This document shows, one piece after another, positions 23,828-33,284 of a stretch of DNA of 64,000 bases. Position 1 is the first letter of the stretch; each line of letters opens with the position of its first letter. The position numbers and the translations under genes are program-made. Where the stretch lies: contig CAWUHX010000223.1 in NCBI GenBank assembly GCA_963922205.1, positions 310,001-374,000 on the forward strand. Reading direction: 5' to 3'. The notes under the pieces were generated by a model. The model saw nothing but the letters and a program-made list of their open reading frames with translations. It was not told where the DNA came from and did not search any database. Origin of the DNA: Romanomermis culicivorax (Eukaryota; Nematoda; Enoplea; Mermithida; Mermithidae).

Positions 23828-24240
23828 TCTGGGGGGGGGGGATTCTGGGCTACTTTTTTGGGGCCTGGGTCAGTAATTTCCAAAATTCTAGGCATAGGTG
23901 TCTCTCAAGGAAAAAAATCGATTTTTTTCACGAAAAAAGTCAAAAAATTGTTAAAAAAAAGGTAGTATTTTTTTCCAAAAAGACCGAAAAAATGTATTCA
24001 TCGGCACAAAGCCCTGAGAAAACGTTTCTCGACCATTTTTTGTTCAAAAATTGTTATTTTTATAAAAAAATTGACATTTTTTTAGTATTTTTCCGACCAA
24101 AATTTGGGGGTTCCTACAACTACCATACAGCTAGCCATAGGATTGGAAAAATCCTGTGGGGGGGTGTGGTCGCCCCAATGGCTATCCATATGGTCGACGA
24201 TTTCTGGTGAGAGGGGGGTTTCCCATAGCACTTCCTCCCC
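23828..24240. repeat. G-run-rich dispersed element, copy C
   Basis: Opens with a run of 11 G and closes with GTGGGGGGGTGTGGTCGCCC and GAGAGGGGGG. A poly-A/T-rich middle carries AAAAA-purine tracts and GCCATAGGATTGG, which parallels ATAGGGTTGG in copies A and B. It lies directly against a family B repeat that lacks its own left end. Confidence 0.55.
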
Positions 24241-24244
24241 CAGT

Positions 24245-24670
24245 TACATGTTTAATTTTGATGCCACTGTTCTGCATATTTTTTGATAGCTTTTCATTAT
24301 GCATTTTTGGTTTATATTGGATGTGTCACCCATTGCTTTATTTAGATATTCGTCATTTTATTCTATTGGCGTCATTATGTTTGTCACCCAATACAAGCTC
24401 AACACAGCAGTTCTTTTGTTTTGTGAGCATAGGGGAGCTTCAATAAGGTTAGGATTGGAGGTGAGAGGTAGGACCTTGTGTGTCAGGGGTCACAGGCATT
24501 CTGCCTGAGACTTAGGGCGATAGTAGTGAAGGTATCTGAGAGTTGGGTGAGAGAGTTTTGGTTGTGTTGTATTATGTTAGCCTGTGGTTGAACTATTGCA
24601 ACTTTCTTTTGTATAAACCCAAAGATCAGTTCTCATCACTCCAACGCCACAGCAGCTACACACACCTACT
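24245..24670 (+). repeat. Family B LTR-like repeat, left-truncated copy
   Basis: Shares TTTTGTGAGCATA, TTCTGCCTGAGACTTAGGG, TGTTAGCCTGTGGT and GTATAAACCCAAA with the copy at 26010-26520. The initial ~150 bp are replaced by the G-rich element. Confidence 0.65.
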
Positions 24671-24939
24671 GAATCTTAAACTACAGTAATTGCCCTGGAG
24701 ATGGTCTACTACGTTTGCTCGGGCATGTACCTGAGGGTGACTCCTGATAACTAGACATAAAATTACTAAATGATGTTAAATCGGCAGAAACATACCACAA
24801 AAAAACCCCATACATCTCTATCCTTTATGTGTATGACTCATGTGTACCTCAAGCAGGGCTGTTAGTATACATGTCGCCCCCAATGTCTGGAGGATCAAGC
24901 AACATTTTTGTGGCAGTGACTCATAGATTGTCCAAAATA

Positions 24940-25040
24940 TGTCTACCCAAGTTTAAGCACCCTCCTCATTTAAGCACCCCTGGTCAAGTCACTTGGAAAC
25001 TTAAGCGCCCCTCCCTCATTTAAGCGCCCCTCTGAAATTT
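24940..25040 (+). repeat. Short tandem TTTAAGCGCCCCT motif
   Basis: Repeated CTCATTTAAGC(A/G)CCCCT phrases. The same phrase occurs at 29440-29476, immediately before the assembly gap and the retrotransposon. It may be the end of a dispersed MITE. Confidence 0.5.
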
Positions 25041-25176
25041 GACAATTTTCATTTTAGATCTGCATGTTACTGCCCTACTAACAAGTTGAGCTGCTGCCTG
25101 ATGATATACTGTAGATGTAGATTGTATTGGTTTTTGTGTTAACTGCTGATTTCCTCATTGTATTGACAACTTTGCA

Positions 25177-25870
25177 ATGAATTCTGATACTGATTTATGT
25201 GCGTGTCGTGCGCATGCTGCTGCAAACAGAATTCAAAGTCGATCAAAAAAGAAAATTCCTGATTGGCGGATGAGTGAAATCAAACTGAAAGGAGCTGCTA
25301 ATAGAGGTATTACTTTGCTTAAATAATTTAACTAACCTATGCTTATACAGACGTAGGTATTATGTGCAAGTTGGTAGCTAAAGGTGAACTATGTTTAGAG
25401 AATAAACCTAGTATGTTGTAAGAAATAAATTTATATTTCAAAGAACACATTTTATATCTTACTAGGTAGGGCTGGAAAAAATCTAAGCTTACCCCGCTGA
25501 ATGATCATTTGTCAGAAGCCCCCATTCGCTCTTGTAAAACAATTGGTTAGTTTCATCATATTTATCCGAAAACAGTAGGGTAAACTCGACTACCCCCCTT
25601 GACAATATAATTGCCATGGATGAAACCACCATTTGGCTTTTGTAGGATATTAAAAATTTAGAAGGGTAGAAAACAATTTCTGTATGAATTATTAACACAA
25701 ATTATGCCAAATTCATTTCATTTCTCAATTAAATGTTTATTTTAAGATTCAAGTGCTCACACCGCTGTCAAGGTTTGTGGTTCAAAATCCGTTGAGGTCT
25801 GCACGACTGGACAGGATAAAAGCTAATTTGACCAATGTGCCTTACTGCCAAAGCTATTGGAAAATGGCTG
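25177..25870 (+). pseudogene. Possible two-exon gene fragment, unrecognised
   Basis: An ATG-started stretch (25177-25306) encodes a basic 43-residue peptide beginning MNSDTDLCACRAHAAANRIQ and ends at a GGTATT donor. A TTTTAAG acceptor at 25746 leads into further open sequence containing VPYCQSYWKMAENHGFD in one frame. The frames do not join cleanly, and a third open frame (25835-26010) overlaps. It may be the wreck of a transposon or host gene. No family recognised. Confidence 0.25.
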
Positions 25871-26009
25871 AAAATCATGGTTTTGATTCCACGTAAAACA
25901 TCCCTTGAAAGAATTGGAAAAATTCGGAAAAGAAATGGCTGGATGAAGGACAAGACAGTTAATCAATATTTGAATAAAGTGCTAGGCCACAGTTTGTTCA
26001 ATCGTGTCA

Positions 26010-26520
26010 GGATTACTGTAGGTGCGATGTGCTCAACTTCCCGGCATCAGTGCGCAGGCAGTGGATGCAGTGAAAAGTGGCAAGAAGAAAACATAACTTT
26101 AAAATAGATTTATTGTGTGACTGTTTTCACATACTTTTTGATGTTTTTCATTATCGCTAGTTTTGATTACATTGATGCCTCGCCCCATACTCGTTAATTT
26201 ATATATTTTTATGTTATTGACGTTGTTGCCTTATCTTCTCAATACAAGCTCAACATGGTAATTGTTTTTCTTTTGTGAGCATAGTGGAAGTTCAATAAGA
26301 TTAGGATTGGAGACTGGGGTAGGAGCTTCTAAGGTACATGTCAAGGTGTTCTGCCTGAGACTTAGGGAAGTTACTGGTGAAGGTATCCTTGAGTCCAGCA
26401 AAAATAGTTTTGGTGTGTTTGTGTTTTGTTAGCCTGTGGTCAAAGAACTGTTGCAACTCCCTTTGTATAAACCCAAAAGTCAGTCACATCATCCACAGAC
26501 CACAGCAGCATAACAACTGT
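26010..26520 (+). mobile_element. Family B LTR-like repeat, fullest copy
   Basis: Starts near TCAGGATTACTGTAGGTGCG and ends near CAGCAGCATAACA. It is colinear with an inverted copy at 62650-63165 and partial copies at 22470 and 24245. The length (~510 bp) and TG..CA-like ends suggest a solo LTR, but the exact ends and a target duplication could not be fixed. Confidence 0.6.
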
Positions 26521-26843
26521 CCACTTTTGGTATGGGATGGCTTCAAAGTTCATATCAGCAGAATTACTAAAGAATGAGTGCCGAAAGTTTAAGATTGATT
26601 GTGGCTCTTATTCCCGGGGGATGTGCTAATTATATACAGGTCTCCTGATGTCATCGGGAACAAATCCTTTAAAGGTAAAAATTATCCCTTTGTGTGCACT
26701 AAGCGTAATAACTTCTCAGCCTGTCATCTGTTTCACACATACTGGATGTGATTTTTTCCCAGGAAATATTTACGAGTACTACAAAAAGTGCATGAGCAAA
26801 GGCAGAATGAGCGTCACCAAAGGCAGCAATGTTTGTGCCTGGT

Positions 26844-27397
26844 TGTTTTAGTGTGTTTCCGCCGATTTTGCTGTATTTTGATGTTTCGTGCATGAGGCCC
26901 CCAAAGTACCAAGTGGAGTGAGCGACGCGGACCATCAACAGCCATCTTACTGTAGCGCACGTAGGGTATGTGTGCACTGGGCTCTCTCTCAGCGTGTGCA
27001 ATTACATTGTTTTGTACAGCGTACGTTTATTATTGGTTTTATATATTAAAACTCGTCGCCTCCCCACACACGCCTCTTCTACTGTGTTTTTCTCCCCTAG
27101 GTGCGTGGGAGTGATTTTTTTGTGCTCTCGCCCAGCCTCATTTGTAAGTAAGTGTTGTTATTGCCTAAGGAAAAAATTGAAGAAAGGTTTTCCTTTCGTG
27201 TGTTTATTTTAATTGGGGAGACAAATTAAGAAAGTATCTTTCCTTAGTTTGTAGGGCAATTAGTTTCAGGTCTAGGTACATTTAATTAAGTTAATCGGGT
27301 AAGCGTGGGCGTGGGGAAATACATACATTAAGGACGAACCCTGGGATCCCACTCCTGCCTGACTAATCAAGAACCGACGTATCATCAAAATACAATA
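26844..27397 (+). mobile_element. Solo LTR, family A, copy 2, with TGGT target duplication
   Basis: A 554-bp segment from TGTTTTAGTGTGTTTCCGCC to ATACAATA, flanked on both sides by TGGT (26840-26843 and 27398-27401). A 4-bp duplication is typical of Ty3/gypsy and other LTR elements. No internal region is present, so it is a solo LTR produced by recombination. Confidence 0.8.
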
Positions 27398-27966
27398 TGG
27401 TCATTCGAACTGATGTGCGATTGGATTTGGGATGCTTGGGCTTCACTTTCTAATGATATGATTCAAAATTCTTTCAAGTCGTTGTGCCATAACAACCTGC
27501 CCTGACGGGTTGGAAGATCACTTGATAACATGTTTTCATGAAAAGAAAGGGATTGTGAAAATGGTTTGAAAGCTGTTTGAAAGGAAATAATTTTGACTTC
27601 CAAAGAAGAAAATTATTTGTCCTCTGATAATGATGAAGTTGAATTGTAAAAGTTTAGGACTGATAATACTGGGTGATTCAAAAAAAGGGGTACAAAAATG
27701 TTTATTTAATTTCTGAGCTCAAAATGCAAAAACTAACAAAATAAAAGACAACAGGCAAATAGAGAATTCATTTTGAACAAGACACATTGAAAAATGAACA
27801 TTTTAAGAAAGTATATACTTATTCTACATTAAAAAAGTTTTCACAATTTCCCCATTTGACGACAAAGCGTAAACGAGTGCAAAATTGATCGATAGCACAA
27901 TTAATGCTATATTGGTATAATTTTTTCCAGCAAGAACGAATACGATTCTTTAAGGCAGTCAAACAT

Positions 27967-28170
27967 TTAACTGGCGACCCATAAACCATTTGCTGCACAA
28001 GTGCCCCAAATGAAATAGTCCGTGAGGTTGAGATCGGGAGAACAGGGTGGCCAATTTAGTGTTTTCAGAAAATTTGGCATATTTTCGTTCAACCATTGAC
28101 AGGCTTTTTTAGATGTATGCGATGTTGCTCCATCTTGTTGAAATACAAAATCTCCATTAGGATACAAATT
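27967..28170 (-). pseudogene. Mariner-type transposase C-terminal fragment
   Basis: The minus-strand frame contains VFQQDGATSHTS (the second catalytic Asp region) and WPPCSPDLNLTDYFIWG (the third catalytic region), with an Asp where the third acidic residue is expected. Upstream parts are cut by the tRNA-like insertion and by frameshifts; a piece near 29060-29160 reads KKYGKLYPAIELLPVV. Catalytically dead as a gene. Confidence 0.8.
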
Positions 28171-28178
28171 GTCAATTG

Positions 28179-28248
28179 GGTGCAGCCAGGAGTCGAACCT
28201 GGTTACCAGCATTCCGGGCTGATGTCCTCACCACTAGACCACCACACC
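28179..28248 (-). repeat. tRNA-like sequence, left arm of fold-back insertion
   Basis: A 70-nt segment that folds as a cloverleaf: acceptor GGTGTGG/CTGCACC (two wobble pairs), D arm GTCT/GGAC, anticodon stem TCAGC/GCTGG with loop CCGGAAT, T arm CCAGG-TTCGACT-CCTGG. Base 33 is C rather than T and the variable loop is short. I therefore take it as a tRNA-derived repeat rather than a functional tRNA gene. Confidence 0.65.
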
Positions 28249-28445
28249 TCACCGAGGTGAACCCAAATAAAAATTCCATATAATTTTTCATTTCTAAGAA
28301 GTTAGCAACTTCATTGGTGGGCAGTTCAAAAAGCAGCAGGTACGCTGCTACTTGCCAAAGGTCGTAGGTTCACGACCACAAGCATTGGAGTTGTGTGCTA
28401 CAAAATCGTAGCCTAGGGGAGCACCTTAATCTGGGTTCACCTCGT

Positions 28446-28518
28446 GGTGTTGGTGGCCTAGTTGGTGAGGACATCAGCCTGGAATGCTGGTAACTCAGGT
28501 TCGACTCCTGGCTGCACC
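28446..28518 (+). repeat. tRNA-like sequence, right arm of fold-back insertion
   Basis: An inverted near-copy of the segment at 28179-28248, with loop CTGGAAT (anticodon GGA position), T arm containing GGTTCGACTCC and one mismatch in the acceptor stem. Together the two arms form a large inverted repeat around ~200 bp of unrelated sequence. Confidence 0.65.
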
Positions 28519-29476
28519 CTACTTTTCAAAAAACTATTTTCACTCCAAAAAATTCCATATAATTTTCACGAATTGTCAATTCCTTTTTTTTTACTTTTTT
28601 AAAAATGGAAATGTACTATTTGCTTTCAACCTTTGATTTCGGTTCAATAAAATGAATACTCATTTTTCCACGTTTAGAAATACCCACCCAAACCAAAATT
28701 TTTTTTTGGAAAATGCTTTTCGTTCAATAACTGAATTTTTTTACAGGAATATCTCATTCGAACTGTTCTTTAGAATAATCTGACTATTGGCAGGTGGCGT
28801 ATCAATTAAAAAATCCTTCTCATTGGTAAAAATTAATTGATCCAAATCAGATTTCCTGATTAAGCGAAACGTTTTTTTTTGTTAAGTTTTTGAAGAGACA
28901 CCCATTTAAATCCATGAATGTTATTTTCTTTCAATAGTCGATTAACGGATGGTTGTCAAATGTGAAGCTTGCAGCTAATTTTACATTGTGGCAAGTGAAC
29001 TCGAGCTTGGTTTTTTGTACTTATGACTAATTTGATAGCTTTCCTTGCGTTTTACTTCGTCCTAGCAGTCCTTGGTCAACCACTGGCAATAATTCAATTG
29101 CTGGATACAGTTTTCCATATTTTTTCAATGCCCGAATATGTCCGATTTGGCTAATAAAATATCTTAAAAATCCGTCCAGGCCCATATCAGTTGTTCACTA
29201 GCTTCAAGACAAACATCCGGGACTTTAGCGATATTTTTTCCCATAAATAAAGCAATTTGCATAAAACTTGGCGTGTAGCTTGGGGATATGTTACGTTACA
29301 ATGCGTGAATGTTTCATCAAATTCTCTCAATGTAAAGTAAAGTTATAGCCTAAAGTACACCGTACCCTTTTTTTTAATCACCCTGTACAATTTGGAATCA
29401 ATACATACACAGCAGAAGTGACTTCAAAATTTAGGCCTCCCCCCTCATTTGATTGCCCCTCTCATTTAAGCACCCT

Positions 29477-29576
29477 NNNNNNNNNNNNNNNNNNNNNNNN
29501 NNNNNNNNNNNNNNNNNNNNNNNNNNNNNNNNNNNNNNNNNNNNNNNNNNNNNNNNNNNNNNNNNNNNNNNNNNNN
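29477..29576. other. Assembly gap (100 N)
   Basis: Exactly 100 N, the usual placeholder for a gap of unknown size. It hides the left flank and the first ~28 bp of the left LTR, so a target-site duplication cannot be checked. Confidence 0.99.
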
Positions 29577-30146
29577 GAAGACGTCAGCAATATGACTCAA
29601 GTCCTATCGGCTTGTACTCAATCAACTACTGTAGGTCACTCAAAGGAGCTTCCTATTAGCAATCAACTGAACACAGTGCAACAGTCCTTAAGCAGAAATA
29701 AACACAACCTTCAGTCACTAATAAGTAACTGGAAACTCTAACTCTTGCAATCGAAGGGCACTCAGGGTCTCCCCAGATGCCTCCTAAAGGTTCACACAAA
29801 TAAATAGAACTCACTTCAATAGTATCCAAAAGGACTGGGGCTCCACCTTGGCTTGGCTCCCGTGTAAGACGACTCCCTCCAACCGCTCAATGCGCGAGTA
29901 ATGATAATAATATAAATAATAAATAATTATAATAATAATAATATGTAAATATGGTGTGGGGCTGTCAGCGTCGGCCTTTACTAGGCGAAACAGCACAAAT
30001 ATAATTTAGAACGGACGCGACTCGCCCGAAACACACCAAAGTACGAGAATGATAAACATTGCTCTTTTTGGTCGAATCGTAACTTTGTCGATTCACCAAT
30101 TTTGCATAGATGTGGGATTGCTACTGCCGTAAGCACATCCCCAACA
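29577..30146 (-). repeat. 3' LTR of the retrotransposon (outer ~28 bp lost in gap)
   Basis: Matches 42976-43545 base for base as far as read, ending CCCCAACA. Includes an (ATA/AAT)-rich tract at ~29900-29945. On the element's strand it begins TGTTGGGG. Confidence 0.92.
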
Positions 30147-31039
30147 TCCCTCGGGCCTTGAAACTGACCAATGGGAGGTGAAGAAGGAAACTGTGAGCAG
30201 GACTTTTACCTTTTACGGTGTGACCTACTACTGGATCCCAACTTAATAAAAAGATTATGATCCGACCCCGAAGGGTGTACGGGTCATAATCGTCCTGACC
30301 TGACCCCGAAGGGTGTACGGGTCAAGACCACCTCCAACGTCAAGTCTTTTTACAAGGTTACCTAGGTCTGTCCACTGAGATGCCGCGGCACGATCGATCA
30401 CTGATCCAGCATCTGACGGATCGACGACTCTGCGCCGGCTTGACTTTCCCTGGCTTCGCCAGCGTGCCTTGAGGCTCCTAGGTACCTTCCTCCACAGTCG
30501 ATCGTTTCGTCCCATTGAGTGATGTGGAGTGTCTTTGGTAGCAGCGTCCCAATCCTTGCAGTAATCGGCTACTTTCGTCCGTTCCATCGCCCCTTTCGGT
30601 TCGTCGCCAATTTTTGTACGAAAAAATTTAAAATACGGTATGGCGAACAAATATTTACAAAACTAGTAGGGCGAAAAAATTGAGCAAAATTTTAAAATAC
30701 GAGGCACAAATAACAAGGAAATTTACAAGACACCGAAAAAAATGACAAGAAAAAATATACGAGGCAAAATGACGAGATTAAAATACGAAATGCAAAAAAT
30801 AAGTGAAAGAAATATTAAATCAAAAATGTGGACTCAAGCGATGAGCTTGGCCAAAAATGAGATTTTCTTTGAAAGGCAACAACACAACCAAAAGTTTAAA
30901 TAATATTTTTGTATTTTATGTTTTATAATGTTTTTGGATTTTTGTGATTTTTTATGTTTTTGTGTTTTTTGTATTTTTTGAATAAATGAAATGAAGTCAA
31001 GAAAGGGGGATTTTTGACCAAAATTTTGGCGGCTAAAAA
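30147..31039 (-). other. Retrotransposon 3' region between RGG ORF and LTR
   Basis: AT-rich sequence following the RGG ORF, then a GC-richer part. Two direct copies of a 22-nt phrase (GACCCCGAAGGGTGTACGGG plus TC) at 30264-30285 and 30302-30323 each form a small GACCC/GGGTC hairpin. The stretch next to the LTR (CCCGAGGGA on the element strand) is only a weak polypurine tract. Confidence 0.5.
30255..30587 (-). CDS. Small basic ORF in retrotransposon 3' region (uncertain)
   Basis: An ATG-started frame of about 110 residues, rich in Arg/Lys/Asp (for example RNDRLWRKVPRSLKARWRSQ), upstream of the 3' LTR. Retroelements may carry small accessory ORFs here, but no family is recognised. It overlaps the 22-nt hairpin repeats, so chance openness is possible. 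Confidence 0.25.
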   Translation of the reverse strand: MERTKVADYCKDWDAATKDTPHHSMGRNDRLWRKVPRSLKARWRSQGKSSRRRVVDPSDAGSVIDRAAASQWTDLGNLVKRLDVGGGLDPYTLRGQVRTIMTRTPFGVGS

Positions 31040-33073
31040 TTATTGTTGCTGCCCGCCGCCTTGCTGCTGGCCTTGTTGATGACCTCCGCGACCTCGGAAT
31101 GCACCACGAGGGTGTTGTCCTCGGTATATACCTCGGCCACCAACGTAACCAGCTCTGCCCCTGTTCGGATTGTTAAAATGAAACTGGCCTGGTTGGGCAC
31201 CCCTTCCCCGTCCTCCACGAGCTCCCCTAGCACCCTGTAGATGCTGTATAGGTTGCTGTTGTTTCGGAACGGTTCTGGAGGCTTGCCCAGTGCCAGAACT
31301 GGGGCCAGCGAAGACCTGGTTGGCTATACCAACCGTGGCTCCTTGACCACCAGTTTGACTGCTTGCGGGTCCGGGTGCCCGAAAGGTCTGTCCCGCATCG
31401 TCCTGAACTTTGCTAAACTTAACAGTAGTCGGAGGACTTGGGCTACCTGACCTTTTGACATCCATCTCCACCGCTTGTTGACTGTAATTATACATCACCA
31501 AGCGATAGGCAGTTTTGAAAACATCCGAAGCAGTGGCACTCCGATATTCCTGTAACAGCATGATGTTTGCAAACACTTTGGCTGAGACTGATCGTTTACC
31601 GATCTGCTCAGCCGTAAGTGGTGCATAGTCAAGCATAAGGAATATCATCATACACAAATATCTGACAGCTACAAATACGACGCTCGCTCGATATTCCGTG
31701 AGCCATTCAAGGACAATCTCACGAATGATCCTATCCCATAGTGGCTCTGGAATATTTCGCGAGTCGTATAAAAATCCACCTTGGACATCAAACTGTGGCT
31801 GATACAGTTTGTATATAGTCCTGACCGCCTTATTGACCATCAGCCAAATCTCTGGGTCTTCGAACTGCTCGTCGCAGAAATAATTCGCCAATTCCGGTGT
31901 AGCAAAAGAAATTGGACCTCTGGCTCTACTTTTATCCTTGGTTACTTGCCAAAAGTCCAGCAATACATCCCGGAATAACTCCACCGTCATTTCTGGTGTT
32001 TGTTGATTTGGGTCAACAGTAACCAGAGTTAACGGCTTTATTTTTCCTGGTGTAAAGATTTGAACTTTTTGTCCTGCAACCTGTGGCTTGCTAGGAGCTC
32101 CCTGCACCTTAGGCTGCCGCCGTCCGGAAGCAGAGGTGTCCGTAGCCTGCGACACAAATTGCGTGGACTGACTCGTTGCCATCGATAAAGTACCCGTAGA
32201 GACAGTCTGCGATACAGGAGTAGTCGAAGATACGGTGGTCACGGATACCGTTGCTGAAGCCGGAGCAGAAGTTTTGGCGGGTTTCGGCTGCGTAACCTTT
32301 GCAGGCTGCGCAATTGCCTTTTCCACCTTCTTCTTCTCCTGACGGGCTTTTGTTTTTCGTTTCTTTTTCAAGTTAACGAAAATTTGCCTATCATTTAATC
32401 CTTTTATTTTCATATTTTTTATCGCCTCAGCAGTATAGTATCCGGGAACACCTTCTTTGTCCCAGGTCAAGGCTAATACTTGAATTTCCTTATCCTCTTC
32501 AGCCAGCCGGGCCGCTAGCTCTTGTGGTGTTTCCACCACAGTATGGCTAGGTGTCCCTGCCGTCTGCTCTTCCTCTTTCTTCTTTCCACCTTCGGCATCC
32601 ATGTACTCATTAATATATGCCTGATCATAGACGTTCTGCTCGTCCTGGGTAATCGGAATTTCTTCCGATTGCGCTTGACTTTCTACACTAGACAAGTACT
32701 GACTCGCATCCATAGATGTTTGTGTGACTTGTGGTGTAGGTAAGCCAGGCGGGGGCGGCAGCATTTCCGTCTGCAGCTGCGTCACAACTTGTGGTTGCGG
32801 TTGCAACTGCGTGACAGAAGGTGCTGTGACCGCAGATTCGGCTACTTGGGGGTCGGCGATCGAAATATACAATAATGCGTCTTCGTCGTCAACCTCCTTG
32901 CAGCTTTCCTCTCCCAGGAATGCGGAATTATCTTCCTCCTCACTCTCCAATTCCGTGACGTCCTCGTCCACTAGACCCGTTTGAACTGTGGGTTCATTAT
33001 CAGGGTCTAGTATATCGGATTTCGTCCTGAAATCGGATTGTTTGGTTTGATTACCGTATGAATAGGTAACCAT
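31040..33073 (-). CDS. Retrotransposon ORF4: RGG-tailed, gag-like candidate of unknown family
   Basis: The frame is open from 33332 and the first ATG is at 33073. From that ATG it gives about 677 residues. The N-terminal third is acidic and Gln/Pro-rich. A Lys/Arg-rich stretch (LKKKRKTKARQEKKKVEKAI) and a Ser/Thr/Ala linker follow. Then comes a helix-rich domain of ~170 residues (from about TPEMTVELFRDVLLDFWQV). The C-terminal ~60 residues are RGG/Gln-rich (GARGARGGRGRGAQPGQ). Such tails bind RNA, so a nucleocapsid-like or second Gag role is possible (inference). It overlaps the end of the exonuclease ORF in the +1 frame, with coherent coding sequence (KDYWANCFFYVRFYYAEF) upstream of the ATG, so expression by +1 frameshift or splicing is likely. 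Confidence 0.75.
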   Translation of the reverse strand: MVTYSYGNQTKQSDFRTKSDILDPDNEPTVQTGLVDEDVTELESEEEDNSAFLGEESCKEVDDEDALLYISIADPQVAESAVTAPSVTQLQPQPQVVTQLQTEMLPPPPGLPTPQVTQTSMDASQYLSSVESQAQSEEIPITQDEQNVYDQAYINEYMDAEGGKKKEEEQTAGTPSHTVVETPQELAARLAEEDKEIQVLALTWDKEGVPGYYTAEAIKNMKIKGLNDRQIFVNLKKKRKTKARQEKKKVEKAIAQPAKVTQPKPAKTSAPASATVSVTTVSSTTPVSQTVSTGTLSMATSQSTQFVSQATDTSASGRRQPKVQGAPSKPQVAGQKVQIFTPGKIKPLTLVTVDPNQQTPEMTVELFRDVLLDFWQVTKDKSRARGPISFATPELANYFCDEQFEDPEIWLMVNKAVRTIYKLYQPQFDVQGGFLYDSRNIPEPLWDRIIREIVLEWLTEYRASVVFVAVRYLCMMIFLMLDYAPLTAEQIGKRSVSAKVFANIMLLQEYRSATASDVFKTAYRLVMYNYSQQAVEMDVKRSGSPSPPTTVKFSKVQDDAGQTFRAPGPASSQTGGQGATVGIANQVFAGPSSGTGQASRTVPKQQQPIQHLQGARGARGGRGRGAQPGQFHFNNPNRGRAGYVGGRGIYRGQHPRGAFRGRGGHQQGQQQGGGQQQ

Positions 33074-33284
33074 GGGTAATTCCGACGGCAGAGGCCTCCG
33101 GTGAATACACTTTTCAGGAAATTCAATAGTATACAAGGGATAATCCGCCGGTATACATCTGATCTGACCCGTCTGAAGAGTAGGCGTGTCTGGTGATAGG
33201 CCATATCGCAGTGACGGGGTTTTACTACCAAATTCCGCATAGTAGAATCTGACGTAGAAAAAGCAGTTGGCCCAATAATCCTTG

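Larger units (their letters stand above)
27669..29385 (-). mobile_element. Tc1/mariner-superfamily element with complete ends, inactive
   Basis: The terminal inverted repeats match: the left end reads CTGGGTGATTCAAAAAAAGG and the right end in reverse complement reads CAGGGTGATTAAAAAAAAGG. Both ends are flanked by TA (27667-27668 and 29386-29387), the superfamily's target site. Minus-strand transposase fragments are recognisable. The interior carries a tRNA-like fold-back insertion at about 28179-28518. Length is 1,717 bp with the insertion. Confidence 0.82.

Noticed and set aside
25489..25953. Minus-strand frames of 60-70 codons opposite the 25177-25870 fragment
   Set aside because: No starts, splice sites or family resemblance. 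Likely chance openness.
27967..28212. Active mariner transposase
   Set aside because: Only the C-terminal part is open. The gene is split by an insertion and upstream frameshifts.
28179..28518. Two functional tRNA genes
   Set aside because: The left arm lacks the conserved T33 and has a short variable loop, the right arm has an acceptor mismatch, and both sit in an inverted insertion within a transposon.
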